This document shows positions 8,673-18,205 of a DNA stretch of 34,396 nucleotides, piece by piece. A model generated the notes under the pieces. The model saw only the letters and a list, made by a program, of their open reading frames with translations. It was not told where the DNA came from and did no database searches. The first letter of the stretch is position 1. Every line of letters starts with the position of its first letter. Made by a program: the position numbers and the translations under genes. Source of the DNA: Acidimicrobiaceae bacterium (lineage in GTDB: Bacteria > Actinomycetota > Acidimicrobiia > Acidimicrobiales > RAAP-2); assembly GCA_003170315.1 (NCBI GenBank), contig PNAH01000010.1:1-34396 (forward strand), read 5' to 3'.

Positions 8673-9962
8673 TCAGCTCTTCGTCAGTAGTTCGGCGACC
8701 ACGAAGGCGACATCACGACGGGCGACACGGCGCTGCGTCTGCTCGAAGTCGTCGCTTCGCAAGTCCCTAATCGTAACCTCGTGGGCCGCGAACTCTTGGG
8801 GACCGACCAAGAGGGCCAAGCGCGCGCCGGATTTATCGGCCACCTTCATTTGGGACTTCATTGAGCGAGCGTCGTAGGCCCGGGCCGTGGCGAACCCGGC
8901 GGCGCGTAACTCGTCGACCAGGACCGTGGCGACGTCTTCGGTCGTGGTGTCGATAACGAAGAGGTCGAGCGAACGATCGACGAGGTTGCGCGGTTCGACG
9001 CCCTCGGCCTCTCGCGCGAGAAGTAGTCGTTCGATGCCGCTGCCGAAGCCGATGCCGCTGGTGGGCTTGCCGCCGAGTTGCTCGGCCAGTTTGTCGTAGC
9101 GCCCTCCTCCGCCGATGGCGTTCTGCGCACCGCCGAGGGCGTCGGCGACGAACTCGAACGTCGTGCGCGTGTAGTAGTCAAAACCCCGAACCAGTCGCGG
9201 GTCCAGTTGCGATTCGATGCCAATCGACGTCAGTCCGGCCACGACCTTGTTGAAGTGGATTCGACAGTCGTCACAGATATGGTCGATGAGCATCGGGCCT
9301 TCGGCGGTGACGGCGATGCAGGTCGGGTCCTTGCAGTCCAGTACGCGCAGCGGATTCTCCGACCAGGTCTTTCGGTGCTCGTCGCAGAGCCGATCGGCGT
9401 TCTTCTCCAAGTGCGCGCGCAGCAGCTCCAGGTAGGCCGCGCGACAGACGTCGTGACCCATGGAGTTGATCAGCAGACGGAAACGCTGGAGGCCCAGCGC
9501 GCGATAGAAGCGCTCGGCGAGAGCGATCACCTCGACGTCGACCGCCGGGTCGTCGGTGCCGAGCACTTCGACGCCGAGTTGGTGGTGCTGGCGATAGCGC
9601 CCGGCCTGGGGACGCTCGTAGCGAAAGGCCGGCGTCACGTACCAGGCCTTCCACGGCGTGGTGGGGCTGTGTTGAATGAAGGCGCGAACGACCGGCGCGG
9701 TCCCTTCGGGGCGCAACGCGTAGACCCGATCACCGCGGTCCGAGAAGACGTACATCTCCTTTTTGGCAACGTCGCTCTCTTCGCCGATGCCGCGATTGAA
9801 GACGCCGACGTCTTCGAACATCGGCGTAATGACCAGTTCGAAGCCGTAGCGGTGGGCGAACTGCGCGAAGGTCGCGACCACGCCCTCCCATTCGGCCGAC
9901 GCCGGCGCCAGGACGTCGTGGGTCCCGACGGGGGCTTGAAACGGGGTGACGGCGTCGCTCAT
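8673..9962 (-). CDS. hisS: Histidyl-tRNA synthetase
   Basis: HisRS charges tRNA-His in the cytoplasm. The length of 429 residues is standard. Class II and HisRS-specific motifs are visible in order: PVGTHDVLAPAS at the N-terminus, ALRPEGTAPVVRAFI (motif 2 region), GRYRQHHQLGVEVLG, LVRGFDYYTRTTFEF (HisA motif) and GGGGRYDKLAEQLG, followed by the anticodon-binding domain. Its ATG at 9962 overlaps the rel stop codon by 4 nt (ATGA), and aspS follows after 2 nt. The hisS-aspS pair is very common in bacteria. Confidence 0.95.
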   Translation of the reverse strand: MSDAVTPFQAPVGTHDVLAPASAEWEGVVATFAQFAHRYGFELVITPMFEDVGVFNRGIGEESDVAKKEMYVFSDRGDRVYALRPEGTAPVVRAFIQHSPTTPWKAWYVTPAFRYERPQAGRYRQHHQLGVEVLGTDDPAVDVEVIALAERFYRALGLQRFRLLINSMGHDVCRAAYLELLRAHLEKNADRLCDEHRKTWSENPLRVLDCKDPTCIAVTAEGPMLIDHICDDCRIHFNKVVAGLTSIGIESQLDPRLVRGFDYYTRTTFEFVADALGGAQNAIGGGGRYDKLAEQLGGKPTSGIGFGSGIERLLLAREAEGVEPRNLVDRSLDLFVIDTTTEDVATVLVDELRAAGFATARAYDARSMKSQMKVADKSGARLALLVGPQEFAAHEVTIRDLRSDDFEQTQRRVARRDVAFVVAELLTKS

Positions 9963-12172
9963 GAATTCTTGTTCTGTCCCGGTAGTTGACGGAAAGCGTC
10001 GAAGACGCCGTCGACGCTCTTCAGCGCGGCCAACAGGCTACTGAGGTGCGTCGGGTCCGCCAGCTCCACGTCGAAGACCATGCGCACGATCCTCGAACCC
10101 GAGGTCGAGGTCGAACTCGAGATGATGCTGAGGTGGTACTCGGCGACGACCTTCGAGACGTCCAGGAGCAGTCGCGATCGATCAAAGGCCATGACCTCTA
10201 AGACCGCGCGGTACTGACCGCTCACCGAGCCGTCCCATTCGACGTCGATGATGCGCTCCCCCAAGCGCTGGGCCAGGGCGACCGCGTTCGAACAGTCGTC
10301 GCGGTGCACCGAGACCCCTCGACCCTGCGTGATGAAGCCCATGATGCTGTCCCCGGGCACCGGTGAACAGCACCGCGCCAGGTGGATCATGACGTCATCC
10401 AGACCCTCGACGTACACCCCGGCCGTTCGGCGCGTCGTGCGGCCGGTACGCGGCATGCGCGTGACCGTGGTCGGCATCTGCTCGGTGTCGCCACCGCCGC
10501 GCAGTTCGCGGTCCAGTCGTTGGACCACGGCGAGGGCCGAGATCTGACCGCTGTCGATCGCCATGAAGAGCGCGTCGAGGTCCTCGAGGTTCATCGCCGC
10601 GATGACCGCGTCCAGAGCGCTCGACGAGAGCGAGGTGGCGATCGGCAGGCCCTCGCGGCGAAGGGCCTTGGTCAGTTCCTCGCGACCGCCCTCGATCGCG
10701 TCGTCTCGTCGTTCGCGCTGGAACCATTGGCGGATCTTGGACTTGGCGCGCGACGACTGGGCGATGGCCAGCCAGTCGCGCGACGGACCGGCGGTGTCGC
10801 TCTTGCTGGTGACGATCTCGACCACGTCGGCCGAGCGCAGGACGGTGTCGAGCGGCACCAGTCGACCGTTCACCTTGGCGCCCACGCAGTGGTGGCCGAC
10901 CTCGGTGTGCACGGCGTAGGCGAAGTCGATCGTCGTCGCGCCCTCGACTAGGGCGATGACCCGGCCCTTGGGCGTGAAGACGTAGACCTCGTCTTGACCG
11001 AGGTCGAGCTTGAGCGCTTCGAGGAAGGCGATCGGGTCGTTCTCTTCCTCTTCGACGTCGGCGAGTCGCTGCATCCAGGCCACCTCTTTGTTCGAGGCGC
11101 CCTCTTTGTAGCCCCAGTGCGCGGCCACGCCGAACTCGGCCCGTCGGTGCATCTCGAAGGTCCGGATCTGCACCTCGACCGATTTGCCCCGGGGTCCGAT
11201 CACCGTGGTGTGCAGCGACTGGTACAGGTTGAACTTCGGTGAGTTGATGTAGTCCTTGAATCGTCCGGGGACCGGGGACCACAGTGCGTGAATGGCGCCG
11301 ATCACGGCCCAGCAGTCGCGGTCCTCATCGACGATGACGCGCAGCCCCACCAGGTCGAAGATGTCGTCGAACTCCTTGCCCCCGATGACCATCTTCTCGT
11401 AGATGCTCCACAGGTGCTTCGGCCGTCCGCGGACTTCGGCCTTGATGCCGAACTCATCCAACTTGGCCGAGAGCGTCGCCATGACCTCGCCGAGGTAGTC
11501 CTCGCGCTCGGGTTGACGCGCCGCCACCATCTGTTCGATTTCGGCGTAGCGCTTCGGGTGCAACGTCGCGAAGCTGAGGTCCTCGAGCTGCCACTTGACC
11601 TGCTGGACGCCGAGTCGGTGGGCCAGCGGCGCGTAGACGTCGAGCGTCTCTTGGGCGATGGCGCGCTGACGGGCCATGGGCATGACCGAGATGGTGCGCA
11701 TGTTGTGCAAGCGGTCGGCCAACTTGATCAGCAGGACTCGCCAGTCCTGGGCCATGGCGATGAACATCTTGCGGATGGTGGCGGCCTGTTGTTCTTCCTT
11801 GGAATCGAACTCCAAGCGGTCGAGCTTGGTGACGCCGTCCACGACCGCAGCGACCTGGTCCCCGAATTCATTGGCCACCCACTCCTTGGTAATGCCGGTG
11901 TCTTCGACGGCGTCGTGCAGCAACGCCGCGGTGATGGTGGTTTCGTCCAGTCCCAGGTCGGCCGCGATATCGGCCACGGCGATCGGGTGGGTGACGTAGG
12001 GCTCGCCGGTTCGACGAAGTTGGCCCTCGTGCGCCTTGATAGCGGCCGCGCCGGCGCGTCGAATGACCTCGACGTCGCCGTCGGCGTGGTGTTCGAGGAA
12101 TCGCCCGATGAGGCGTTCAATGGACCCGGTCAGAGCGGGGTCAGCCGAGGAGCGAGAAGTGAGACTGACCAT
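9959..12172 (-). CDS. rel: Bifunctional (p)ppGpp synthetase/hydrolase (Rel/RSH)
   Basis: Rel makes and degrades (p)ppGpp, the stringent-response alarmone, on starved ribosomes. The 737-residue protein contains an intact N-terminal HD hydrolase domain (ALLHDAVEDTG, HD at residues 86-87), the synthetase domain (HLWSIYEKM, DDIFDLVGLRV), and RFKD at about residues 304-307 in VPGRFKDYINSPKFNLYQS. RxKD is the signature of bifunctional Rel enzymes; RelA-only synthetases carry an acidic ExDD there. A TGS domain (VYVFTPKGRVIAL ... DFAYAVHTEVGHHCVGAKVN), a ZFD/RIS region with HLARCCSPVPGD, and a C-terminal ACT domain follow. It lies 20 nt after secF; in mycobacteria apt is found between these two genes, but not here. 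Confidence 0.95.
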   Translation of the reverse strand: MVSLTSRSSADPALTGSIERLIGRFLEHHADGDVEVIRRAGAAAIKAHEGQLRRTGEPYVTHPIAVADIAADLGLDETTITAALLHDAVEDTGITKEWVANEFGDQVAAVVDGVTKLDRLEFDSKEEQQAATIRKMFIAMAQDWRVLLIKLADRLHNMRTISVMPMARQRAIAQETLDVYAPLAHRLGVQQVKWQLEDLSFATLHPKRYAEIEQMVAARQPEREDYLGEVMATLSAKLDEFGIKAEVRGRPKHLWSIYEKMVIGGKEFDDIFDLVGLRVIVDEDRDCWAVIGAIHALWSPVPGRFKDYINSPKFNLYQSLHTTVIGPRGKSVEVQIRTFEMHRRAEFGVAAHWGYKEGASNKEVAWMQRLADVEEEENDPIAFLEALKLDLGQDEVYVFTPKGRVIALVEGATTIDFAYAVHTEVGHHCVGAKVNGRLVPLDTVLRSADVVEIVTSKSDTAGPSRDWLAIAQSSRAKSKIRQWFQRERRDDAIEGGREELTKALRREGLPIATSLSSSALDAVIAAMNLEDLDALFMAIDSGQISALAVVQRLDRELRGGGDTEQMPTTVTRMPRTGRTTRRTAGVYVEGLDDVMIHLARCCSPVPGDSIMGFITQGRGVSVHRDDCSNAVALAQRLGERIIDVEWDGSVSGQYRAVLEVMAFDRSRLLLDVSKVVAEYHLSIISSSTSTSGSRIVRMVFDVELADPTHLSSLLAALKSVDGVFDAFRQLPGQNKNS

Positions 12173-12192
12173 GAAGTCAGCCTAATGGCGGC

Positions 12193-13353
12193 CTATCGCC
12201 GTTTTTGTTTACGCGCGCGCGCCTGAATGGTGCCGCGCGACAGCGTGCCCGGCGCCGTTCGCGGGAGCGTTCCGGTCGACGCGGTGGAGCGTGCGACGCG
12301 CTGGGCGCCGTCACCGGCGAGCAGCGCCGCCGCGGCCGGGGTGAGTACTTGCTGGTCGCCGCGGAGTCGCGCACGCTCGGCCAACTCGCGAAAGCGCGGC
12401 TCGCGCTCTTTCATCCACGCCAGCAACGGGCTCGCGATGAAGATCGACGAATAGGCCCCGCTCATGAGACCGACGAACAGAGCGAGGCCGTAGTTCTGCA
12501 GTGTCGTGGCGCCGAGGAGGTCAGCGCCCACTAACAGCACCGCCAGGACCGGCAGAATCGCGACCAGCGACGTATTAATTGAGCGCGCCAGCGTCTGGTT
12601 CATCGAGAGGTTCACCATCTCGCCATAGGTGAGGTCGCCGCTCTTCAAGATCCCTCCGGCGTTGTCGCGCACCCGGTCGAAGACGACCACGGTGTCATAG
12701 AGCGAGTACCCGAGAATGGTGAGGATCGCGATGACGGTGTCCGGCGTGATTTGGAAACCAAATAAGGAGAACACGCCGACGGTGACGAGCAGGTCGTGGA
12801 CCATGGCGATGAAGGCCGCCAGCGCCATCTTGGGCTCGAAGCGAATGCTGATGTAGGCCACGACCGCGATGAAAAAGACGATCAATGCTTCGAGCGCGCG
12901 GTGCGTGATCGAGGCACCCCAAGTCGGTCCGACGCTGCTCGTCGAGACTTGGTTGGAACTCACACCCGCCGCTTTGGCCATGGCGTCGGAGACCTTGTTC
13001 GAGAGGGCCGTCTGAGCGACGCCACTCAACGATTTGATGTCGGCGGAGACCTCGTACGTCTGCGATCCCAGCTTCACGACGGTCGGGTTGTTGAGCCCGG
13101 CGTTCTTGACCGCAGTGGTCATGGCCGAGATCGAAGAGTGCGGTGCGAGGACCTCCCACGAACTTCCACCTTTGAAGTCGATGCCGAGATTGAATCCGCG
13201 TATCCCCAGTGACGCCAGTCCGAGCACGATGATGACCATCGAGATCGTGAACCAGGTTCGCTTGCGACCGACGAAGTCGACGGTGGTGCGGCCCTGGTAG
13301 ATGCGACCAAGGCGTCCGGGCATCTTTTCTTCGGTGGTCACGTCATCACTCAT
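12193..13353 (-). CDS. secF: Protein translocase subunit SecF
   Basis: SecF pairs with SecD to pull exported proteins through SecYEG using the proton motive force. The 386-residue protein shows a first membrane segment (about 32-50), the family motif FNLGIDFKGGSSWEV, a periplasmic P4-type domain, and a cluster of five membrane segments including GYSLYDTVVVFDRVRDN and SINTSLVAILPVLAVLL. The last 60 or so residues are a basic, low-complexity tail (LPRTAPGTLSRGTIQARARK) predicted to be cytoplasmic; tails like this vary between actinobacteria. The ATG at 13353 overlaps the secD stop by 8 nt. Confidence 0.94.
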   Translation of the reverse strand: MSDDVTTEEKMPGRLGRIYQGRTTVDFVGRKRTWFTISMVIIVLGLASLGIRGFNLGIDFKGGSSWEVLAPHSSISAMTTAVKNAGLNNPTVVKLGSQTYEVSADIKSLSGVAQTALSNKVSDAMAKAAGVSSNQVSTSSVGPTWGASITHRALEALIVFFIAVVAYISIRFEPKMALAAFIAMVHDLLVTVGVFSLFGFQITPDTVIAILTILGYSLYDTVVVFDRVRDNAGGILKSGDLTYGEMVNLSMNQTLARSINTSLVAILPVLAVLLVGADLLGATTLQNYGLALFVGLMSGAYSSIFIASPLLAWMKEREPRFRELAERARLRGDQQVLTPAAAALLAGDGAQRVARSTASTGTLPRTAPGTLSRGTIQARARKQKRR

Positions 13354-14866
13354 GGGCGCTCACTCCCGGGGTCAATCCGGCGGCCATCGACAGCGCCGAC
13401 CTGCTCTCATTCGTGCGACGACCCAGCAGAATCACCAAGGGCCGGGTGAAGTACCAGGTGATGAAGACGTCCATCAACGTGGAGAGGCCCAGGAAGAAGG
13501 CGAAGCCCCGCACGTCGCCCACGGCGATGAGGTACAGCAAGATGGCGGCGAGGAGGCTGACCGTGTCGGCGGCCAAGACCGTGCGCCACGCCGAGCGGAA
13601 ACCCCGGTCGACCGAAGTGCGGATCGAGCGCCCTGCCCGGGCCTCGTCTTTCAATCGTTCGAAATACACGATGTAACTGTCGACGGTGATACCGATAGAC
13701 ACAATTATCCCGGTGATGCCGGCCAGGTTAAAACTGGGCGCCAGGGCGGTATGGCCGAGCGCCGAGATAATCGCCCACAGCAGCGCCGCGGTCGTGGCGA
13801 GACCGGTCACGATGACCAGACCCAGGGCACGGTAATAGAGAATCGTGTAGAGCAACACCAGCGCCAGACCGACGAGGCCGGCGCCGAGACCGGCCACCAG
13901 GGCACTGTGACCGAGGGTCGGCGAGACGATCTCGGTGTTGAGAGGATTCAACCGAACCGGGAGCGCTCCGAATTGCATGGCGATGGCCAGGTTCTTCGCG
14001 CCCTGTTCGGTGAACGATCCCGAAATCTGGCCGGTGCCGGCGAAGCTCGTGAAGGCGGCCTGCCCCGGTTGAATGAGCGGCGCAGATTGGATCACACCGT
14101 CCAGTTCAATCGCGAGCGCCTGGTGAAAGTTCCTATTGGCAACGGCGTCCCACTGCGGGCTGCCCGTTTTGGTCAGGGTGTAGTTCACGACCCACGCGCC
14201 GACTTGGTCCTGTTGGGCCAGGGCCTTGCCGATGGCCTGCCCGGTCAGTTCCGATGGCCCGAGAAGATAACGCACACCGGGAGAGCCGAGGAGCGGAAGG
14301 ATGACGTTGTCCTTCGCCAGGTCCTTGTTGGGATTGGTCGTCTTGACGATCGAGTAGGTCGAATCGACCGCCACCGTGTTGCTACTAAAACCCTGGGGGG
14401 AATTGTTCGGCGTGACCCCGAGCGCGGCCGCGGTCCACAGGTAGGAACTGGCGCAGGCCGGTACCGAGCCGGGATAGGTCTTGGCTTTCTTCGTCGGCTC
14501 CGCGACTTGGCAGAGCACGGGACGAAACAACAACTGCGCGGTCTCGCCGACGAGCTTCAACACTCGACGGGCGTCGGTGACGCCGGGAACACTCACGACG
14601 ACGTTCTTCCCTTGCAGGTTAACCGCGGCACCCGAGACCCCGAGGCCGTTGACGCGGTTGTTCAAGATCGTGACGACCTCTTGCATGTCGGCGTTCGAGG
14701 CGTGCGTGGCCGGGGTGTACACCACCGAAAGTCCCCCGGCGAGGTCCAGGCCCAGTTTCGGTCCCCATCCCAGTGACAGAGTCGCCACCAATGATCCGAA
14801 CGCAATCGCGATCGTAAGGATGAGACTGACGATCATCGATCGTCGAGAACCGACCTGTTGGGCCAT
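13346..14866 (-). CDS. secD: Protein translocase subunit SecD
   Basis: SecD works with SecF and YajC in the Sec accessory complex. The 506-residue protein starts with a membrane segment (about residues 9-30), then the D1 motif LGLDLAGGLSVVY, the P1 head region (NNRVNGLGVSGAAVNLQGKN, SVPGVTDARRVLKLVGETAQ), an extracytoplasmic P1 base (GQISGSFTEQGAKNLAIAMQ) and the D4/D5 membrane cluster with GIIVSIGITVDSYIVYFER and RAGRSIRTSVDRGFRSAW. The start codon overlaps the yajC stop by one base (TAATG), and the 3' end overlaps secF. The loop around residues 130-240 (KTNPNKDLAKDNVILP) is longer than in proteobacterial SecD P1, as in other actinobacteria. Confidence 0.94.
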   Translation of the reverse strand: MAQQVGSRRSMIVSLILTIAIAFGSLVATLSLGWGPKLGLDLAGGLSVVYTPATHASNADMQEVVTILNNRVNGLGVSGAAVNLQGKNVVVSVPGVTDARRVLKLVGETAQLLFRPVLCQVAEPTKKAKTYPGSVPACASSYLWTAAALGVTPNNSPQGFSSNTVAVDSTYSIVKTTNPNKDLAKDNVILPLLGSPGVRYLLGPSELTGQAIGKALAQQDQVGAWVVNYTLTKTGSPQWDAVANRNFHQALAIELDGVIQSAPLIQPGQAAFTSFAGTGQISGSFTEQGAKNLAIAMQFGALPVRLNPLNTEIVSPTLGHSALVAGLGAGLVGLALVLLYTILYYRALGLVIVTGLATTAALLWAIISALGHTALAPSFNLAGITGIIVSIGITVDSYIVYFERLKDEARAGRSIRTSVDRGFRSAWRTVLAADTVSLLAAILLYLIAVGDVRGFAFFLGLSTLMDVFITWYFTRPLVILLGRRTNESRSALSMAAGLTPGVSAHE

Positions 14867-15234
14867 TACTTCTGATCGCCTTCTTCGTGGGGTTCGTCGT
14901 CGGCGGATTCGGCCACAGCGGCCGGCGGATCGTATTTCCGAGCGATCGCCGTGGGGACGAAGTCCAGTTCCACGCCGCTCGACCCACGGAGGGTGATCAG
15001 GCCGTCCTCCATCTTCACGACGGTGCCGACAAAGCCACCAATGGTCTGGGCGCGCTCTCCCAGCTCAACCTTGCGGTTGGTCAAACGGGCGGCCTTCTGC
15101 TTCTGGGAACGGGGGCGAATATAGAAGAAATAGAGGGATCCGAAGACCACCACGTAGACCAGAATCAGGATGGGACTGATTGACGAGCCCGTCTTTTTGG
15201 TTGTCGCCAACAACAAATCAACCGCGAACAACAT
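14866..15234 (-). CDS. yajC: Sec translocase accessory protein YajC
   Basis: YajC is a small single-pass protein that associates with SecDF. The 122 residues comprise one membrane segment (about 20-40, ILILVYVVVFGSLYFFY), the family motif IRPRSQKQKA directly after it, and a soluble domain with GERAQTIGGFVGTVVKMED and VELDFVPTAIARK, then an acidic tail. A strong Shine-Dalgarno (GGAGG, 8 nt before the ATG at 15234) marks the start. A 54-nt gap separates it from ruvB, one of the two widest in the long gene run, so a promoter may lie here, though I see no clear one. Confidence 0.92.
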   Translation of the reverse strand: MLFAVDLLLATTKKTGSSISPILILVYVVVFGSLYFFYIRPRSQKQKAARLTNRKVELGERAQTIGGFVGTVVKMEDGLITLRGSSGVELDFVPTAIARKYDPPAAVAESADDEPHEEGDQK

Positions 15235-15288
15235 AGGTAATTCCTCCGTATATAGACAAAGAAACCCTAGTCGTTTTGGGCCAACGCT

Positions 15289-16329
15289 TTAGACCAGCCC
15301 ACCCCCACGCGGCGTTATTCCCAAGTGATGGTAGGCCCGTTCGGTCGCCACGCGACCACGGGGCGTTCGAATCAACAGACCGTCGCGCAGTAAGAACGGC
15401 TCGTACGCGTCTTCGATCGTCGAGGGCTCTTCGCCGCAGGCGTGAGCCAGCGTCGTGAGTCCGACCGGCTGATTGGCGAACTGCTGACAGAGCAGTCCCA
15501 GGATGCGACGGTCGATTTTGTCGAGACCGAATTCGTCGACCCCGAAGAGCGCCAGGCCCTCGACGGCCACGTCGTCGTCCACGATGTCGTGGCCCTGCAC
15601 CGCGGCGAAGTCGCGAACACGTCGCAGTAAGCGATTGGCGATGCGCGGCGTGCCGCGGCTGCGACCGGCGATGATCGCGGCCGCCTCGCCTTTCAACGTC
15701 ACGTCCAACAGACCCGCCGATCGGCTGACGATGACCGTCAGGTCTTCGGGGTCGTACAGGTCGAGTTGACCGACGAAGCCGAATCGGTCGCGCAACGGTG
15801 CCGCGACCAGTCCGGTTCGCGTCGTGGCGCCGACCAGCGTGAAGTTCGGCAGGTCAAGTCGGATGGCACGCGCCGACGGGCCGCGTCCGATCATGACGTC
15901 GAGGCGACGGTCCTCCATCGCCGGGTAGAGGATCTCTTCCACGCCACGCGAAAGCCGGTGGATCTCGTCCACGAAGAGAACGTCGCCGTCCTGCAAGTCG
16001 GTGAGCAGCGCGGCCAAGTCACCGGGGCGCGAGAGCACCGGTCCCGAGGTGATGCGCAGTCCCGCGCCCATCTCGGTCGCGACGATGCTCGCCAGCGAGG
16101 TCTTGCCGAGTCCCGGGGGTCCGGCGAACAAGAGGTGATCGGCGGTCTGATGGCGCGCCCTGGCCGAACCCAGCACGATCTCGAGGTGACGCACCAGTTC
16201 GCGCTGTCCCACGAACTCGGCCAAGGTGCTCGGTCGCAATGACACCTCGGCGCGACGGTCCTGTTCGTCGGCGACCGGGGCCACCACGTTGCGCGTCAAC
16301 TGCTCGACGTCGATCTCGTGACGGCTCAC
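15289..16329 (-). CDS. ruvB: Holliday junction branch migration ATPase RuvB
   Basis: RuvB is the hexameric AAA+ motor that drives branch migration with RuvA. The 346-residue protein has the normal layout: RPSTLAEFVGQ at residues 31-41, Walker A GPPGLGKTSL, Walker B VLFVDEIHRLSRGVEE, sensor 1 TLVGATTRTGL, arginine-finger region APLRDRFGF, and a C-terminal winged-helix domain ending GRVATERAYHHLGI. The GTG start at 16329 overlaps the ruvA stop by 4 nt (GTGA). Confidence 0.95.
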   Translation of the reverse strand: MSRHEIDVEQLTRNVVAPVADEQDRRAEVSLRPSTLAEFVGQRELVRHLEIVLGSARARHQTADHLLFAGPPGLGKTSLASIVATEMGAGLRITSGPVLSRPGDLAALLTDLQDGDVLFVDEIHRLSRGVEEILYPAMEDRRLDVMIGRGPSARAIRLDLPNFTLVGATTRTGLVAAPLRDRFGFVGQLDLYDPEDLTVIVSRSAGLLDVTLKGEAAAIIAGRSRGTPRIANRLLRRVRDFAAVQGHDIVDDDVAVEGLALFGVDEFGLDKIDRRILGLLCQQFANQPVGLTTLAHACGEEPSTIEDAYEPFLLRDGLLIRTPRGRVATERAYHHLGITPRGGGLV

Positions 16330-16895
16330 GGGCGCCTCAGCAGTTGCAGCGCCTGACGTAGCGCCGCGCCTTCGTCGTCCGAGAGCGTGGTGCCGCTCAG
16401 GGCCTGTCGTACCTCTTGCGTGCTGTAACCCAGTCCGCGCAAGGCGTCTTCGATGGCGTCGTTCTGCGGGGCGGCCTTCGTCGCGACGTAGGCGTCGGGG
16501 ACGACGACTTTGCCTTTCAGTTCGAGCACGATGCGACTGGCGGTCTTGGGACCGATGCCCGGGATCGTGGCGATCGTCTTGGCGTCGTCACTCTCGATGG
16601 CCGTCGCGAGGTCACCGGTGGACATCGTTCGAAGGGCCGCGAGCGCCGTCGACGGTCCCACACCCGGCGTCACCAACAACAGTTCGAAGAACTCGCGGTC
16701 GAGGTAACTCGGGAATCCGTAAAGGACGATGGCGTCGTCGCGCACCGCGGTGAAGACGTAGAGGTCAACGACGTCTCCCACGCGGTAGTCCTCCTGGGAG
16801 GCGACGTTCACTTCGTAGCCCACGTCGTGCACGTCGAGCACGATCGCGCCGTCTTTGTGGTGATGCAACACCTGGCCGTGCAGCCAACCGATCAT
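16326..16895 (-). CDS. ruvA: Holliday junction DNA-binding protein RuvA
   Basis: RuvA binds four-way DNA junctions and loads RuvB. The 189 residues comprise the N-terminal OB domain (MIGWLHGQVLHHHKDGAIVL), tandem helix-hairpin-helix motifs (LVTPGVGPSTALAALR and TIPGIGPKTASRIVLELKGK), and the RuvB-binding C-terminal domain (AIEDALRGLGYSTQEVRQAL). The ATG at 16895 overlaps the ruvC stop by 4 nt and its own stop overlaps ruvB by 4 nt, so ruvCAB is a tightly coupled block. Confidence 0.94.
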   Translation of the reverse strand: MIGWLHGQVLHHHKDGAIVLDVHDVGYEVNVASQEDYRVGDVVDLYVFTAVRDDAIVLYGFPSYLDREFFELLLVTPGVGPSTALAALRTMSTGDLATAIESDDAKTIATIPGIGPKTASRIVLELKGKVVVPDAYVATKAAPQNDAIEDALRGLGYSTQEVRQALSGTTLSDDEGAALRQALQLLRRP

Positions 16896-17404
16896 GCGCG
16901 ACTCTCGATCGGATACTTCTGCTCACTGCGTACCACCATGAAGTACGTGATGGCGAGGGCCAAGGCGTCCGCGGCGTCCGCCGGCTGGGGTATCTCGGCC
17001 AGACCACAGAGCCGCGCCACCATGCCTTGGACTTGGACCTTGCTCGCCGCCCCGTACCCGGTGACCGCCAACTTGACCTCTTGGGCGTTGAACTGGCGAA
17101 CGGGCAGGTTGATGGCCGACGCCAGGGCGACCGCGACGCCGCTGGCTTGCGCGACGGGGATCGCGGTCTTGGCGTTTCGCTGGTAGAAGACCCTTTCGAC
17201 GACGACGGCGTCCGGGCTGGTCTCTTCCAATAACGTGCGCAGTTCGACGAGCATCTGGCCCAGGCGAAGTTCGACCGCCGCTTCGTGGTCCGTTTCAATG
17301 GTTCCGGCGCGAATCGCCCGAAAGGACTCGACGCCTTGGAACGACCCTTCGACCAGGCCGTAGCCACATCGGGTCAATCCGGGGTCGATCCCGAGTACGA
17401 ACAT
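16892..17404 (-). CDS. ruvC: Crossover junction endodeoxyribonuclease RuvC
   Basis: RuvC cuts Holliday junctions symmetrically, working with RuvAB. I place the start at the ATG at 17404, giving 170 residues beginning MFVLGIDPGLTRCGYG, the canonical N-terminus with the first catalytic aspartate; the frame is open further upstream to 17521, but that extension overlaps yebC and has no family similarity. Other catalytic residues are the glutamate in AVVVERVFYQRN and the paired aspartates in ADAADALALAIT. The central NAKTAIPVAQASGVA segment is typical. It begins 40 nt after yebC. Confidence 0.94.
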   Translation of the reverse strand: MFVLGIDPGLTRCGYGLVEGSFQGVESFRAIRAGTIETDHEAAVELRLGQMLVELRTLLEETSPDAVVVERVFYQRNAKTAIPVAQASGVAVALASAINLPVRQFNAQEVKLAVTGYGAASKVQVQGMVARLCGLAEIPQPADAADALALAITYFMVVRSEQKYPIESRA

Positions 17405-17444
17405 ACGTTCGATACTAGACCTCAATCGACCGAGAAACCGGGAA

Positions 17445-18194
17445 TCATCCCTCGTACGACGACAGAATCTCGTCGGCGATGTCGAAATTCGAGAAGACGT
17501 TCTGAACGTCGTCGTGGTCATCGATGGCGTCCATTAGTCGAAGGATCTTCTTGGCCTCGGTCTCGGAGTCGACCGGAATCGAGTTCTGGGGAATCAGCGT
17601 CAGTTCGGCGCTCAGCACCTTGGCGCCGTAGCCGTCGAGCGCGTCGCGCACCGATCCGAGGTCCTGGGGCTCGGTTGTGACCGTGAAGTTCGCGCCGTTG
17701 GACTCGAAGTTCTCTCCCCCGGCGTCCATGACCCACTCGAGCAGCTGGTCCTCGTCGAGGGGACCCTTGAGTTCGATGACGCCCTTGCGGTCGAACTGCC
17801 ACGACACCGCGCCGGGCTCGGCGATCGTGCCGCCGTTACGCGTGAAGACGTGCTTGATCTCGGCGCTGGTGCGGTTGCGATTGTCGGTCAGTGTCTCCAC
17901 GATGACCGCGACGCCGTCGGGTCCGTAGCCCTCGTAACTGATCGCCTCGTAGCGCACGCCTTCGAGTTCACCGGTACCGCGCTTGATGGCGCGCTCAATC
18001 GTGTCCAGGGGGACCGAGGCCTCGCGGGCCTTCTGGTACATGGTGCGCAGCGAAGCGTTGGTGTCGACGTCACCGCCGCCTTCTCGCGCGGCGACTTCCA
18101 CTTGACGAATCAACTTGGCGAAGACCTTGGCGCGCGCGCTGTCTTTGGCGCCCTTGCGATGTTTGGTCGTTGCCCATTTCGAATGGCCGGACAT
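17445..18194 (-). CDS. yebC: YebC/PmpR family protein (TACO1-like)
   Basis: Members of this family are described as transcriptional regulators or as factors helping ribosomes through polyproline stretches; which role applies here cannot be read from sequence. The 249-residue protein begins MSGHSKWATTKHRKGAKD, the family hallmark, and contains GGTIAEPGAVSWQFDRKGVI and a C-terminal DHDDVQNVFSNFD, also conserved. The ATG at 18194 has a GGAGG six nt upstream; a TTG one codon earlier is less likely. It lies between pdxT and ruvC, its usual actinobacterial position. Confidence 0.93.
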   Translation of the reverse strand: MSGHSKWATTKHRKGAKDSARAKVFAKLIRQVEVAAREGGGDVDTNASLRTMYQKAREASVPLDTIERAIKRGTGELEGVRYEAISYEGYGPDGVAVIVETLTDNRNRTSAEIKHVFTRNGGTIAEPGAVSWQFDRKGVIELKGPLDEDQLLEWVMDAGGENFESNGANFTVTTEPQDLGSVRDALDGYGAKVLSAELTLIPQNSIPVDSETEAKKILRLMDAIDDHDDVQNVFSNFDIADEILSSYEG

Positions 18195-18205
18195 CAATTC
18201 CTCCC

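Noticed and set aside
13301..14776. 491-codon plus-strand open frame
   Set aside because: Antisense to secD and the start of secF; the translation is low-complexity, Arg/Asp/Gly-rich and without motifs.
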